A DNA stretch of 64,000 nt from Yponomeuta sedellus (GCA_934045075.1 OW203751.1:9743321-9807320); one strand, 5' to 3'; positions 1-10,262 are shown, counted from the first letter of the stretch. The notes: generated by a model from the letters alone, not told the origin. Program-made: numbers and translations.

Positions 1-222
1 AACATCGCAAGAATAATATAATCGCACTAACGTCACTCAAACATTCATTGGCTATTAGTGATTCCTTAACCGAAGCGCAATAAAAAAAGTCATCAGAACC
101 CTTAATGCACATACTTAAAGTTTTTTATGTTGCCTGGTTGCCTGGTTACCAGAGCACAGGGTATCCCACTTTGGGACCAGGACAGGGGATTGTGTTTTGT
201 GGAAGTAGTTATTTATTGGTTA

Positions 223-404
223 CAAGCTGACCCACCTAACAGTACCGCCTAACAGTCGATTCTTTACTTTTTTATTTTTCCCCTCCGTAAGAACCATCCT
301 CGTACTTCAATGAATATCCAAAAAAAGAATTAGCGAAATCGGTTCAGCTGCTCTCGAGATTTGCGCTTACCAACATATTCAGCGATTCATTTTTATGTTA
401 TAGA
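223..404 (-). mobile_element. Helitron-like non-autonomous element
   Basis: On the minus strand the element starts TCTATAACATAAAAATG and ends GGTCAGCTTG, with A before the TC and T after the end, as expected for Helitron insertion between A and T. The end reads CTTG instead of the usual CTAG. The first 50 bases match the element at 10573-10660, which keeps CTAG. No coding capacity. Confidence 0.6.
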
Positions 405-422
405 TTTGCACTTTAAGAGAAT

Positions 423-610
423 CTGTATTTGCACGGATATTTACTAGTTCAATTTAACATTTTAAAAGATTTCCGACGTTTCGGCACTTCTGCAAGTACC
501 GTGGTCACGGAAGACTTAGGTGACCGGTAAAATGTAAAATTAAAGGAGTAAATATCCGTGCAAATACAGTTCTAATTATGTCTAGTGCTCGTGTTAACCT
601 TAGAAAATAC
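423..610 (+). mobile_element. Penelope-like terminal fragment with inverted arm
   Basis: A 23-bp perfect inverted repeat (423-445 and 547-569) encloses a motif GCCGAAACGTCGG read on the minus strand. The right end (GCTCGTGTTAACCTTAG) is shared with the coding Penelope-like fragment at 3537-4213, which is the basis for the family call. Confidence 0.5.
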
Positions 611-641
611 AATACTTGTACTTTGTTGGTGACCCTAAATA

Positions 642-883
642 GTTAGTTTAGTTATCAACCCTTCAATGTCCCCACTGCTGGGGCACGGGTCTCTTCCTGC
701 ATAGCAGGAAGGTTGGGCCATACTCCACCACGGGGGCCAAGTCCAGGAGGTGGAGGATTGTAGGACAGTGGCGGGTCCTACTGTCAGAAATTATTAAGCC
801 GCCCATAAGGCCTCTGACATGGCTTAACGACTGCCATTACATGACAGCCGGCACCAACGGCTTAGAGTGCCTTGCGAAGCACG
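642..883 (-). mobile_element. 5S-derived SINE (subfamily A), 5' truncated
   Basis: Matches the 3' two-thirds of the family, from CTTCGCAAGGCAC to the tail CAGCAGTGGGGACAT; the 5S-like head is missing. An 11-bp direct repeat GACCCTAAATA flanks it (631-641 and 884-894), which I read as the target-site duplication. Confidence 0.8.
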
Positions 884-1080
884 GACCCTAAATAAATAAA
901 ATAAAATATCAATATTGGTTCAATCTCCAGTCAAGGTCCCCGAGTTTGAGAACAGCAGTGAGCCACTATCGTCAAGCAACAGCGGAATAATTAACTGTTA
1001 CAATTACACCTCGTCTGTTAGACGAGGTGTCACATCCAGACCACGCGTCGGGAGACTAGACAACTATCATTATAATATTA

Positions 1081-1420
1081 TTTTTAATGCACTAACCACT
1101 TTTTTTTTTAAAAAGCCTATTTAGAGGCTAAAAATTCCACCCATGCCGGGATTCGAACCCGCGACCTCTGGCTATCGGTGCCAGCGCTCTTTCTAACTGA
1201 GCCAATGGGCGACTCACCGGCATCAGTGAAATTTCGAACCTCTTTACACTATTTAAAAACCTATTTAGAGGCTAAAAATTCCACCCATGCCGGGATTCGA
1301 ACCCGCGACTTCTGGCTATCGGTGCCAGCGCTCTCTCTAACTGAGCCAATGGGCGACTCACCGGCATCAGTGAAATTTCGAACCTCTACAAAATTCTCTG
1401 TATTACGTACAGGCAGCGAC
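1081..1420 (-). mobile_element. T1 tRNA-like element, head-to-tail dimer
   Basis: Two antisense tRNA-like modules (1138-1211 and 1282-1355) lie in direct repeat, each followed by the T1 end TAGCCTCTAAATAGG on the minus strand. Each module has an A-box-like GGCTCAGTTAG region, a B box GGTTCGAATCC and pairing acceptor ends. The junction between the units recurs exactly at 22911-22942. Non-coding. Confidence 0.8.
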
Positions 1421-1479
1421 TAATTTCATACTTTATTGCACACGAAACATTAAACACGACATTGCATAAGAAATAACAC

Positions 1480-1529
1480 ACACACGCGCACGTATGCACG
1501 CACGCACACACACACACACACACACACCC
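1480..1529. repeat. (AC)n microsatellite
   Basis: Runs of CA dinucleotides interrupted by CG and TG steps. Confidence 0.9.
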
Positions 1530-1576
1530 TTCTATACCTAAAATTTTCAGAGATTTAGTTTTTAAACGATCAATTA

Positions 1577-1737
1577 TTTAAAAACCTATTTAGAGGCTAA
1601 AAATTTCACCCATGCCGGGATTCGAACCCGCAACCTATGACTATCCGTGCCAGCGCTCTACCAATTGAGCCAATGGGCGACTCACCGGCATCAGTGAAAT
1701 TTCGAACCTCTTTACACCATTCTCTGTATTACGTACA
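1577..1737 (-). mobile_element. T1 element, single module
   Basis: Antisense tRNA-like module with flanking T1 sequence from CCTATTTAGAGGC to TCTGTATTACGTAC. The interior part is absent. Confidence 0.75.
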
Positions 1738-1847
1738 TTTATAATACGATCAATTATGTTTTGTACAATTTTTAGTTTTGGATTCGACTTAGTACAGAGC
1801 CCCAGTGACGTGTAAACTGTAACCGCTGGAATAAAGATTTTATTAAT

Positions 1848-1965
1848 ATTATTACGAAGGCGAGCTTATCTCTCTAAGAGATTTCCTCCAGCAAACCTTG
1901 GAGAGCCGGAGCAGCAGTAAAAAACGGGTCTACGATACGTGTACAAAATAAACCGCAGAGACGGC
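1848..1965 (-). mobile_element. LINE 3' end relic (GCTGGAAGAAATCTC family)
   Basis: The minus strand reads TTTGCTGGAGGAAATCTC then GAGATAAGCTCGCC, a motif repeated at 8395-8510, 22085-22215, 26745-26870 and 49652-49745. It looks like a decayed non-LTR 3' untranslated end; the clade cannot be named from this. Confidence 0.5.
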
Positions 1966-2069
1966 AAAACCCCTTAACAATGACCGAAGCAGAAGTAATA
2001 CACTACATAGATTAAACCTGTAAATATACATAAATAAAATATACATAAACAAAGTAAATAATAAGATAA

Positions 2070-2288
2070 GCCTTTGGTGCCGGCTGTCATGTAATAGCAG
2101 TCGTTTCGTTAAGCCTTGTCAGAGGCCTTATGGGCGGCTTGATAACTTCCGACAGTAAGGCCCGCCACTGTCTTACAATCCTCCACCAACCCGGACTTGG
2201 CCCCCGTGGTGGAGTATGGCCTAAACTTCCTGCGATGCAGGAAGAGACCCGTGCCCCAGCAGTGGGGACATACAAAGGGTTGATATCA
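2070..2288 (+). mobile_element. 5S-derived SINE A, 5' truncated
   Basis: Covers the family body from GCCTTTGGTGCCGGC to the tail CAAAGGGTTGATATC. The head is missing. It abuts a T1 copy directly downstream. Confidence 0.8.
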
Positions 2289-2295
2289 ACACATT

Positions 2296-2532
2296 TTAAT
2301 GTAAAACCTAACTGCAAAGTAGGTAGTCGGGGCTGTAAGTGATGCAATTTGCTTAAGCCAAATGTCGCTGCCTGTACGTAATGCAGAGAATAGTGTAAAG
2401 AGGTTCGAAATTTCACTGATGCCGGTGAGTCGACCATTGGCTTAATTGGTAGAGCGCTGGCACGGATAGCCAGAGGTTACGGGTGCGAATCCCGGCATTG
2501 GTGAAATTTTTAGCCTCTAAATAGGTTTTTAC
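2296..2532 (+). mobile_element. T1 element, interior plus one module
   Basis: Runs from the interior (ACCTAACTGCAAAGTAGG) through GTACGTAATGCAGAG, the tRNA-like module and the TAGCCTCTAAATAGG end. The B box reads GGGTGCGAATCC, one base off consensus. Confidence 0.8.
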
Positions 2533-2540
2533 ATTTTAAT

Positions 2541-2588
2541 ATTTCTATACAATTTTAACTTAATCATAAGTTAAAATTGTATAGAAAT
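2541..2588. repeat. Perfect 22-bp hairpin
   Basis: Arms 2541-2562 and 2567-2588 are exact reverse complements around a 4-base loop. It starts 8 bases after the T1 end. Confidence 0.85.
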
Positions 2589-2975
2589 GTTACTTAAATC
2601 ATTACTTAGATTTAAGAAATTATGGTTGTATCCTTTTTTTCTGAATGTGCAAAAAAATTTTCTCTATCTATCTATCACCATAGTTCTTCAACAACGCTGT
2701 AAATAGAGATAATTTTAAGATGGAATATTTTTTTTGCATTTATAAGAACTTTTACGAAAACAAATGTTTTACAAATAAATGAATTTGTATTTGTAAATAA
2801 CGTTTTTATTGATACAAAACCCCGCAAACGAGCTGCCCACTTCAGAAAATCTCAATCACTCAAAAACACGCCGCAATACAATCCAGCTCAGTCACTCATT
2901 CGTCTTCCATCCATTGAGTGAGCATCCATGACAAATAGCTAGACTCGATCTAGCTACGGACAGAAGGTCAAACAA
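2589..2975. other. AT-rich spacer
   Basis: No coding frame, repeat family or structure recognised; only short homopolymer runs and a small CTAT repeat. Confidence 0.4.
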
Positions 2976-3138
2976 TTTTAAAAACCTTTTTAGAGGCTAA
3001 ACATTCCACCCATGTCGGGCTCGAACCCGCGACCTCTGGCTAACCTTGCCAGCGCTCTCCCAACTGAGCTAATGGGCAAGTACCGGGCATCAGTTAAATT
3101 TCGAAACTCTTTACAATACTCTCTGTATTACTTACAGT
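2976..3138 (-). mobile_element. T1 element, degenerate single module
   Basis: Antisense module with several substitutions (the B box lacks one base: GTCGGGCTCGAACCC on the plus strand). Confidence 0.7.
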
Positions 3139-3145
3139 TCAAATC

Positions 3146-3498
3146 ATATTCATCATCATCCCATTATGTCCCCACCGAGGGGCACGGGTCTCTGCCCTAA
3201 GGAAGGTACATAAGGCCATACTCCACCGGATGGGTGTCTATAACTGACGCTAGTAGCATTTTTCAGAGCGGTTCCGTGCTACGCAAGGCACGTTAAGCAG
3301 TTGGTGACGGCTGAGACGTCAAGCCAAGTCAGAGGCCTTAGGTCGGCTTGAAAACTTCTGATTGTAAGACCAGCCACAAGTCTTGCAAGCTTCCACCAAT
3401 CTGGACTTGGCCTTCGTGGTGGAGTATGGCCTATACCTTCCTCAGGGAAGAGACCAGTGCCCCTCGGTGGGGACATAATGGGTTGATGATGATGATGA
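3146..3498 (+). mobile_element. Fold-back 5S-derived SINE, divergent copy
   Basis: 3146-3226 is an antisense copy of the SINE tail joined to a sense copy at 3227-3498 that begins in the 5S C-box region (GGATGGGTG). The antisense and sense tails pair as a long imperfect hairpin. The tail carries (GAT)n and (ATC)n, so this may be an older tail variant. Confidence 0.7.
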
Positions 3499-3536
3499 AA
3501 AGGAATGATACCAACCGTTTAAAAACTGAAACAGAA

Positions 3537-4213
3537 ATTAAAACTGTTTTTATACGGATTTATGCTCGTTCATTACATTTTTTTACAATTTTCCAATTTT
3601 CGTTGATGTAAAACATAAGCGCTCTGGTAGATCTGCAGTCACCGAGCATATACTTAGCGGTAACAAATCACTTTATACATTTCGATAAAGTTAAAGTTCT
3701 AGCCCGAGAAGACCGTTTCTTCCCTAGAATGATACGCGAGGCAATAGAGATCCGCCGGCATCCAAATTTTAATAGAGATCGTGGTTGGAACATACCGGTA
3801 GCATGGGAACCAGTGCTTAAGTGCATGAGACCCCCTTGCTAGAAGTGTGACTGTAGAATAAATAATAAAAATAAATTTAATTTCAATTAATAATCAGTAT
3901 CTTTAAGTTCATAAAAAGTAATTAGTTTATAAATTTAATTTTAACTTCAATTACTAATAATCAATATTGTTGACTTTATATAAAAAATAATTGGTTTGTC
4001 TATTTTGGAACGTAACTTCATAATTAACTTTTGTAATTTTTGCCGAGGGTAGTAAACTAACCGTTAATGATTGCTAAAAGACACCTGTCACCTCAGTCAT
4101 CCGGGACCACGGCACCTCAAAAAGTGCCGAAACGTTGGAAAATTGTAAAAATGTAATAAACGAGCATAAATCCGTAAAAAACAGTTTTAATTATGTCTAC
4201 TGCTCGTGTTAAC
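3537..4213 (+). mobile_element. Penelope-like retroelement, 5'-truncated copy
   Basis: It consists of an inverted terminal arm (3538-3603), a coding remnant (3602-3842), an AT-rich 3' region and a direct terminal arm (about 4132-4190, GCCGAAACGTTGG just before). An inverted terminal fragment upstream of the truncated ORF is a recurrent feature of Penelope-like insertions. Confidence 0.65.
3602..3842 (+). pseudogene. Penelope-like protein C-terminus (frameshifted)
   Basis: Frame 1 encodes a segment with SAVTEHILSGN up to about 3682. One extra base near 3683 shifts the frame, after which REDRFFPRMIREAIEIRRH, then W-N-I-P-x-A-W-E-P, runs to a TAG at 3840-3842. The SAVxEH, REDRFFPRMIREAIEI and terminal W-x-P pattern is what I recall for the region C-terminal to the reverse transcriptase in Penelope-like proteins, around the GIY-YIG nuclease. 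The RT itself is absent. The coding quality of both halves suggests the shift is fairly recent. Family assignment rests on recall of the motif, not on a search. Confidence 0.6.
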
Positions 4214-4229
4214 CTTAGAAAATACTAAA

Positions 4230-5180
4230 CTGAAACAGAAGTCCAGTCGACCTTCTGGATAAGACGATTATATAATGCGCAATATAATGTTATGCACCCC
4301 ATCGATTGCGGTGACCACAATGGTGGTAATAATAGGGACAAATCCCCGCGGGCGCTACTGGATAGCTGGGGTGACCAAAAAGATGGATTTTCGGGGACAT
4401 TGTAGGAAGTTTTATGGGCCGCTATGAATAATGATGCTTTAGTTGAATTTGTTTATAGAAGTAGTTTAAGTTTATTGGAATGGTAATGTAACAGGTTTTT
4501 TATTGGATTGTTGTAACGCTGGTTCTTATTTTTATGGAGTGAATTTAAGTAAGTACGTAATGTTGTGTTCCCTTCCTTAATTAAAGATATGTGATTATTT
4601 TACAGAGGTCATTAGTATTGTATTACTTTATTATGGTTAAAACAATGCCTTAACATCGTTAGTGAAATTACATTGAACAGTTAAACTAAATATGTTAATG
4701 AGTAAATTAAATTAATGAGAGTTAAATCAAATTTTTAATTTAAACTTACAATTTGAAGAATTTAATGCATACAAACACGAAATAACGCCTGTTTTCCGGA
4801 GATAGGGGTAGTTTATAGTCTAACTCCCGGTTTCTGATATGCTAACTATTTGTAAATCTACTGTCAACAGGCAAAACACGCATACAAATAAAATAACTGG
4901 CAGCAATTAATAGTGCATTCACCGTAGACTTAGCTTACGGGAAACCGCGAGTAGCCACTAATTAACATCGTCCTGAATATTGTTAGGTGCATAAGAAAGT
5001 TTTTTTTATGTCTGTGTATTAATTAATAGAAAACGCCGCCAGTTCTACATGTAAGATTTTGGGAATTGTACATTTGTTTGTTTCGTTCAAAAAATAAAAT
5101 AAACCTAATTGAAGTTTAAATTGAAGAATGGATTAATTATCGCAAATAGATAAGTTTTTACTTTAGTGTTTATTATATTA
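4230..5180. other. Unassigned AT-rich DNA
   Basis: No repeat family matched elsewhere in the window and no ORF of note. A GC-richer patch near 4330-4420 contains CCCCGCGGGCGC but no recognisable gene. Confidence 0.4.
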
Positions 5181-5287
5181 TTTTTTAATGTACTAACCCG
5201 TGCTAAGGAAAACTTTGAAAACCTATTTAGAGGTTAAAAATTTCACCCATGCCGGGATTCGAACCCGCGACCTCTGGCTATCCGTGC
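5181..5287 (-). mobile_element. T1 fragment
   Basis: Antisense T1 3' end from CACGGGTTAGTACATT to the anticodon stem of the tRNA-like module, where it stops abruptly. Confidence 0.7.
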
Positions 5288-5590
5288 CTCTAAATACATT
5301 ACTCTTCATTTCAAGGTATTTCTTAGCTTTAATTCCGATATTTCATTCTATTTACTATTTTACTTTGCACATAAAGTGTAAGGTCGGATTCCAACAGTTT
5401 TCAAGTACACACCTCTGCCATATATCATTACGATATCCATACATGAATAAAAAGCCGTGCAAAACGGAACTTTATATGCAAATATGCGAGAGTGCGCTAG
5501 ACAAGTGACGAGGGATGCCGGGATCCTGCTGGGCCATTCCTGGATGATCCACAGCGCTTTACCCACGTTAGAAATATAAATTTTTAATTT

Positions 5591-5722
5591 AAAAAATTCC
5601 ACCCATGCCGGGACTCGAATTCGCGACCTCTGGTTAACCGTGCCAGAGGTCGCGATTTTTTAGCCTCTAAATAGGATTTTAAAATTGTCCTTAGCACGGG
5701 TTAGTGCATTAAAAAGAATATA
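5591..5722. mobile_element. T1 inverted dimer pivoting at the anticodon stem
   Basis: 5591-5645 is antisense T1 through the anticodon loop; 5646-5722 is sense T1 from AGAGGTCGCG to its 3' end. The switch lies in the self-complementary anticodon stem CTGG/CCAG. Confidence 0.75.
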
Positions 5723-5754
5723 ATTAGATGCCTAAACTAGACTGCACATGGGAA

Positions 5755-5870
5755 TGAATGAGACCATTTACATAGCGTCCAGTGGCATCTTCACTCACTC
5801 TAGATGGGTGAAGGGATCACTAGGATGCTGCAGTATCTGGGACACTGCTTTTTAAACACAGTAGCCTTCA
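5755..5870 (-). mobile_element. 5S-derived SINE B, 3' body
   Basis: Reverse complement of the body seen at 12770-12915 and 20085-20185 (CCCTTCACCCATCTAG, GAGTGAAG, CACTGGACGC). Assignment to subfamily B comes from its linkage to a B-type segment at 12770-12830. Confidence 0.5.
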
Positions 5871-6397
5871 ATACACCTATACATCATCAATTACTGCATG
5901 ATCATCAATTATTGCCCAAAAACACGAGAATATTTGAACGCTTTGGGCATAGCCCGCCACAAAATACATCGGATGAAGTGTAGACAGGGCGAATAGGAAG
6001 GAAAATGAATTATGCTAGCCCAGGGGCCTTTGTTTACTGGGCACGGAGCTCGTTACTTCAGTTGGCAAAAAGAATAGAAAGTAAAGAGTAAGATTTTGCT
6101 AATATAATTTTTGTATGATATTTCTTACGCATAAGTTATTCAAATTAAACGTTACAGCCATTTCATTCATTAATTTGTATTGGAACCTATAGGAAGATGA
6201 AAAGCGAATTGTGTCCCACTGGTAATGCCCAACAAAGGGACACGATAGAGGTTGCTTCATAAAAAAATCGTGTGCTTATTTAAAGGCAATAAATGATGAT
6301 GGAAAAGCTACACCATTACATGATCAAACTTGAACAAAATAGAAGCCGTAAAAATTCTTATTAAATATTGCAGGTGCAGCAACCCATCATCCCCAAC
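5871..6397. other. Unassigned DNA
   Basis: No gene or repeat recognised. Confidence 0.4.
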
Positions 6398-6400
6398 TTA

Positions 6401-6539
6401 GGGCCAGTTTCTGAATTGAGAATTTCGCTAAGTAAATACTCAACTGTAGTGCTATCTCTTCGAATTTCTCAGCAATGAGCGTGACAAATACGTTACATAA
6501 GTATTTACTTAATTAAATTCTCAATTCAGAAACCGGCCC
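6401..6539. mobile_element. PIF/Harbinger-like MITE
   Basis: 139-bp fold-back with long terminal inverted repeats beginning GGGCCAGTTTCTGAATTG and ending in its near-exact complement. TTA flanks both sides (6398-6400 and 6540-6542), the usual PIF/Harbinger duplication. A partial relative lies at 17342-17376. Confidence 0.75.
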
Positions 6540-6542
6540 TTA

Positions 6543-6888
6543 CTCGTGGTAATCCAGCCAGCTTAGCAGTCATAATCCGTGAGATAGAGCCAATAGTTCG
6601 GCAGTTCATAGACGTGCAGATAATGTGTTATGGAAATTTTCGGAAACAAACACCATTAGTACGAGTAATACAGTTTCACAATAGTTAGACTTGCTGTACT
6701 GGGCGGGCGAGCTGCAAATCGATCTGTGGCACCATTGTACAAAATATGGATGAACGGGATACATCATATCTGGATGCCCTTAATTTCTGTCAATGAGATT
6801 TTTTCATTAAGGACTGAATCGCCACGTGTGAGTACAACCATCAATATTTTAACGAAACAATAAACTAAGCAAATTAATTATATATATT
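6543..6888. other. Unassigned DNA
   Basis: Nothing recognised. Confidence 0.4.
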
Positions 6889-6965
6889 TTATTGCACACA
6901 AACATTTCACAGGACATTGCACAAGAAATAGCATATACAAAGGCGAGCTTATCTCCGTAAATGTG
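6889..6965 (-). mobile_element. LINE 3' tail relic (TGCAATAAA type)
   Basis: The minus strand reads AAGCTCGCCTTTG, then a run to GTGTGCAATAAAAT, resembling a polyadenylation-like end of a lepidopteran non-LTR element. Confidence 0.45.
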
Positions 6966-7027
6966 TTTAAAAAATTAAATTAATAAACAATGAATATGGA
7001 TATATTTTGATAGTCCCTAATTTTTGG

Positions 7028-7160
7028 CATGACGATCTGCGAAAAACTGCCGGCAGATGCTGGATGCGGCAAGCTGAAGACTGGGCGCTATGGCACTCAT
7101 TAGGGGCGGACTATGTCCAGCAATTGACTAATATAGCCTGAAGAAGAATCCATAATTTCA
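7028..7160 (+). pseudogene. RTE-type reverse transcriptase 3' end fragment
   Basis: Encodes a decayed version of the C-terminus DDLRKTAGRCWMRQAEDW followed by the end motif YVQQ. It ends in TATAGCCTGAAGAAG, the tail shared by all RTE copies here. Confidence 0.7.
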
Positions 7161-7904
7161 AGAAGAAATTTGTTGGTTAATCGCGAAAAATATCGTGAGG
7201 AAACCTGAGTAGATGACAGCCATTTGCATAGCATTCTAATCAGTCCCCGCTAACTATAAAACTCAAATTTCATTCCTAGTTCTTTGAATCCCAAAGGAAA
7301 AAGCGGCAGCATCGACGCCAATTAATGCAAAAGGCAATTAAAAGTCCCAAGCGGCACACCAAAACATGGCTGTCCTACCCTATTGTACCCTAACGCAGTG
7401 GTTCTTAATCGGTGGTCCGTGGACCTCAAGCGAACCATGAAAGCACACGAAGTTGTCGGCAAATTCATCCCAAAATTATTAAATTAATGACAAATGTATT
7501 TTGGCAAATATAAATTAATGTCCGTGACCTCAACACAATACAATAACTTGTCCTAGTCCCAAACTCCGACATGGCGACTTCTAGTGTCGGCATGACATAT
7601 TCATGGCATGATAGAAAATCAAATTCCCTCCTTGTCATTGTATTATAAAATATTGTTGTATCTAGCTAAATACAGCTTTGTCAAGATTTCTAATTTTTAA
7701 AATTGGGCTTATAAATGTCAATGCCAAACGAGGACAAAAGATGGATATAAGATTCCTAAAAGTTACTTTCGCAGTTTTCCCACTTTTACTCGCTTTTCAC
7801 TGTAAGATCTGCATATAAAAAAAATACTAGACCGCTGCTGAGTTAGATATAAAGATAAAAAGTTTATTTGCTACACAATCAATATGACACAAAAACTTAC
7901 ACGA
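7161..7904. other. Unassigned DNA with a possible hAT terminus
   Basis: Mostly unassigned. At 7396 CAGTGGTTCTTAATC followed by GGTGGTCCGTGGACC resembles a hAT-type terminal inverted repeat, but I find no matching right end, so only a relic terminus is possible. Confidence 0.35.
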
Positions 7905-7998
7905 CTTGGCCCCCGTGGTGGAGTATGGCCTAACCTTCCTGCGATGCAGGAAGAGACCCGTGCCCCAGCAGTGAGGACGTACAAGGGTTGATATCCAT
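7905..7998 (+). mobile_element. 5S-derived SINE A, 3' end
   Basis: From ACTTGGCCCCCGTGG to the tail GGGTTGATATC. Confidence 0.8.
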
Positions 7999-8394
7999 AT
8001 GAGAGTACCCAGGGTGCCAGCTCATTTATCACCTCCTGACGACCCGATGAAGTGCGTGGATATGTCTTTCTGAAGTGCCTAAGGGCCCCACGGATTCAAA
8101 AGGTTGAGCGACACTGAGCTAACGAGAGTCCCCAATATTGAGACCCCATCATTGCGTGTAGGGGCACCATCAATAAAGATAGATCCCAATGACAAATAAT
8201 AATATAACAGCCAGACTATTTGCCTGGAGATTAGCACTGCGCTTGTTACCGCCAAATGAATTACGACAGAAGGTTCAATTTTTCCGTGTTTTTCGACAGG
8301 TTTGTTCTCTACGTCTCTGTTTTTATTTGCACGTATTTGAGTTTTTTTTGGTAAATAAATAAAATTTTAGGTTGTTATTTAGAACTTTTCTTGT
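7999..8394. other. Unassigned DNA
   Basis: Nothing recognised. Confidence 0.4.
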
Positions 8395-8507
8395 TTATTT
8401 TGTGTACATATACACCCGCTTTTACTGTTTCTCCTATTTTTTAAGGTTTGCTGGAAGAAATCTCTTACAGAGATAAGCTGATGTTATATTTATGTAATGT
8501 ACTGTAA
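8395..8507 (+). mobile_element. LINE 3' end relic (GCTGGAAGAAATCTC family)
   Basis: Contains TTTGCTGGAAGAAATCTC then AGAGATAAGCT in sense orientation, directly before an RTE tail on the other strand. Confidence 0.5.
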
Positions 8508-8795
8508 AATCATCATCATCAAGCTATATTAGTCCACTGCTGGACATAGCCCTCCAATAACGAGCGATACAGCGTCCTGTCTTCAGCTTGCCGCATCCAT
8601 CTGCTTGCAGTTTTTCGCAGATCGTCATCGCACCTGGTCGGAGGGCGTCCTACACTACGCTTGCCGAGTAGCGGTCTCCACTCAAGAACACGTTTACTCC
8701 ATCGGTTGTCGGTTCTTCGCGAGATATGGCCAGCCCACTGCCACTTCAGCTTCCTAATTCTCTGAGCTATATCCAGTGAAATATTTGTGTGCAAT
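8508..8795 (-). pseudogene. RTE-type reverse transcriptase C-terminus
   Basis: An open frame of about 90 codons encodes the end of a non-LTR polyprotein: KLKWQWAGHISRRTDNRW, then GKRSVGRPPTRCDDDL, then YVQQWTNIA and a stop, followed by the TATAGC tail and a (GAT)n-like run. This W-A-G-H-x-x-R-R, GRPPTRW and YVQQWT pattern is the standard C-terminus of lepidopteran RTE-like elements. Only the last part of the protein is present (5' truncation on insertion). It is the longest of about ten such fragments here. Confidence 0.8.
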
Positions 8796-9384
8796 TAAGT
8801 ATAATTAATTAATTTTTTTCCTCTTTCATTTAGGTGACAGCGACCTTCTGTACCAATTCTAATCGCAGTCCCGTTGCAATAGGACAAACGGGCCGGGCGG
8901 GACAAACGAGCCGCGTGTCCAATTACCAGTGTGGTCACCCTACTGTACGGCACAGAATGAAAGGGATCTTTTTGTCCTAGTTTTTGTAGAATTAGCGACT
9001 GTCATTCGCCGCGTTCAAGTGTTTGGTATGTTATTGATGATTCTGTGGCTTGTCAAGGTACGAGTGTAGACTTAATTGTTTTCACTTATAACTCTGATAA
9101 AGAATAGTGATATAACTCACGGCTGTATCCCAGAAGAGTAGGCAGATACCAGGATTTGAATAGAATTAAAGAATAGAACTTGACATATTAAGATAAATTC
9201 GAGGCTTAGCATTACGCAACCAAGTCAACGCAGTGATCTTGGCAGCGCTGACTTTCAGCCACTGAACTTTAAACCTACACTAGTCTAAACTTGTAGGAGA
9301 AGGGTACAAACTTACAATATACATTTGTACCTAAATTAAACTATTTACATACATACTACTACTTACATAATAACAACTACAACA
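8796..9384. other. Mostly unassigned DNA
   Basis: 9114-9157 matches the antisense end of the reverse transcriptase family at 28685-28925 (GTATCCCAGAAGAGTAGGC). A hAT-like end CAGTAGGGTGACCACACTGG can be read on the minus strand near 8930-8950, without a partner. Nothing else recognised. Confidence 0.35.
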
Positions 9385-9775
9385 ACATTTACATACAGGC
9401 ACATACATTGCTTCTGGCCCCACACTAGGATACCCTGTGTCGTGGGAACCAGAAACAACGACATCACAAACATGTAAACATCCAAGACCTGGGGTTTTTT
9501 TGTCCCCAGCCGGGGTTCTCTCGCATAGCCTCCTAAGCCCTGGAGGTAATTACTTCAGGTCTTTTAAAACTACGTAGATTATGAAGAACTTTTTCTTCTT
9601 GGTGTCCAAAAAATTGTGAGGAATATATTGGACCTGGAACAGTAAGTTTCCGGAAAACTACTAAATCATTGGGTGTGAATGAAGAAAGTTATTCGTGATG
9701 TCCTAATTTCTAGGACACGAGGGCTTAGAAGGATAGCCTCGGCAAATGCGCTACCGCTGTGCCACAGAGGTCGTC
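9385..9775 (-). mobile_element. tRNA-derived SINE (T2), interrupted
   Basis: 9385-9530 is the antisense body (GATGTTTACATGTTTGTG, GGGTATCCTAGTGTGG) and 9743-9775 the antisense A-box end (TGTGGCACAGCGGTAGCGC). About 210 bases separate them where the B-box region should be, so the copy is interrupted or rearranged. Confidence 0.65.
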
Positions 9776-9814
9776 AATGATAAAATTATTATTAACATAT
9801 AATAATACATGCAA

Positions 9815-9965
9815 ATTAAGGGATTGCCACTTGCCACAGATCACCTTAGCTTCATCAACGTTCATAAGTCGTTGCATGCACGCACGCCGGTTCCGGGTAC
9901 TTTTTATCTTTCCCTTTGCTAATACACCCCTTACAATGGTCGATGTATGTTCGCCTGGGACGGAC
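9815..9965 (-). pseudogene. Non-LTR reverse transcriptase C-terminal fragment
   Basis: Encodes LAKGKIKSTRNRRACMQRLM and NVDEAKVIC in a family with copies at 11575-11765, 27237-27470, 28685-28925, 37412-37640, 53805-53945 and 58408-58540. The set looks like the extreme C-terminus of a LINE protein; the clade is uncertain. Confidence 0.6.
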
Positions 9966-9995
9966 ACCTGTACCTGTTATCAGTGTCCTCGTCGT

Positions 9996-10262
9996 CGTCA
10001 GGCTATACTAGTCCACTGCTAAACATAGCCCTTGCTTAATGAGCGCCATAGCGCCCTTCCTTCAGCTTGCCGCATCCAGCATCTGCCTGCAGTTTTTCGC
10101 AGATCGTCATCCCACCTAATCGGAGGGCGTCCTACACTACGTTTGCCGAGTCGCGGTCCCTACTCAAAGACACGTTTACTCCAACGGTTGTCGGTTCTTC
10201 GCGAAATATGGCCAGCCCACTGCCAGTTCAGCTTGCTGATTCTCTGAGCTATGTCGATAACT
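9996..10262 (-). pseudogene. RTE-type C-terminal fragment
   Basis: Antisense RTE end with frameshifts, tail GACGACGACG, covering about the last 85 codons. Confidence 0.75.

Noticed and set aside
1138..1211. Functional tRNA gene
   Set aside because: The module folds as a cloverleaf but occurs at about 26 loci with repeat-specific flanks, has a C at the position of the invariant U33, and varies in the boxes; it is a retroelement part.
4080..4160. Hammerhead ribozyme in the Penelope-like arm
   Set aside because: A GC hairpin precedes GAAAC as stem II would, but no CUGANGA box is found in the expected place in any of the arms. A covariance search would decide.
7396..7430. Complete hAT transposon
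   Set aside because: Only one terminus-like sequence; no complementary end or 8-bp duplication found.
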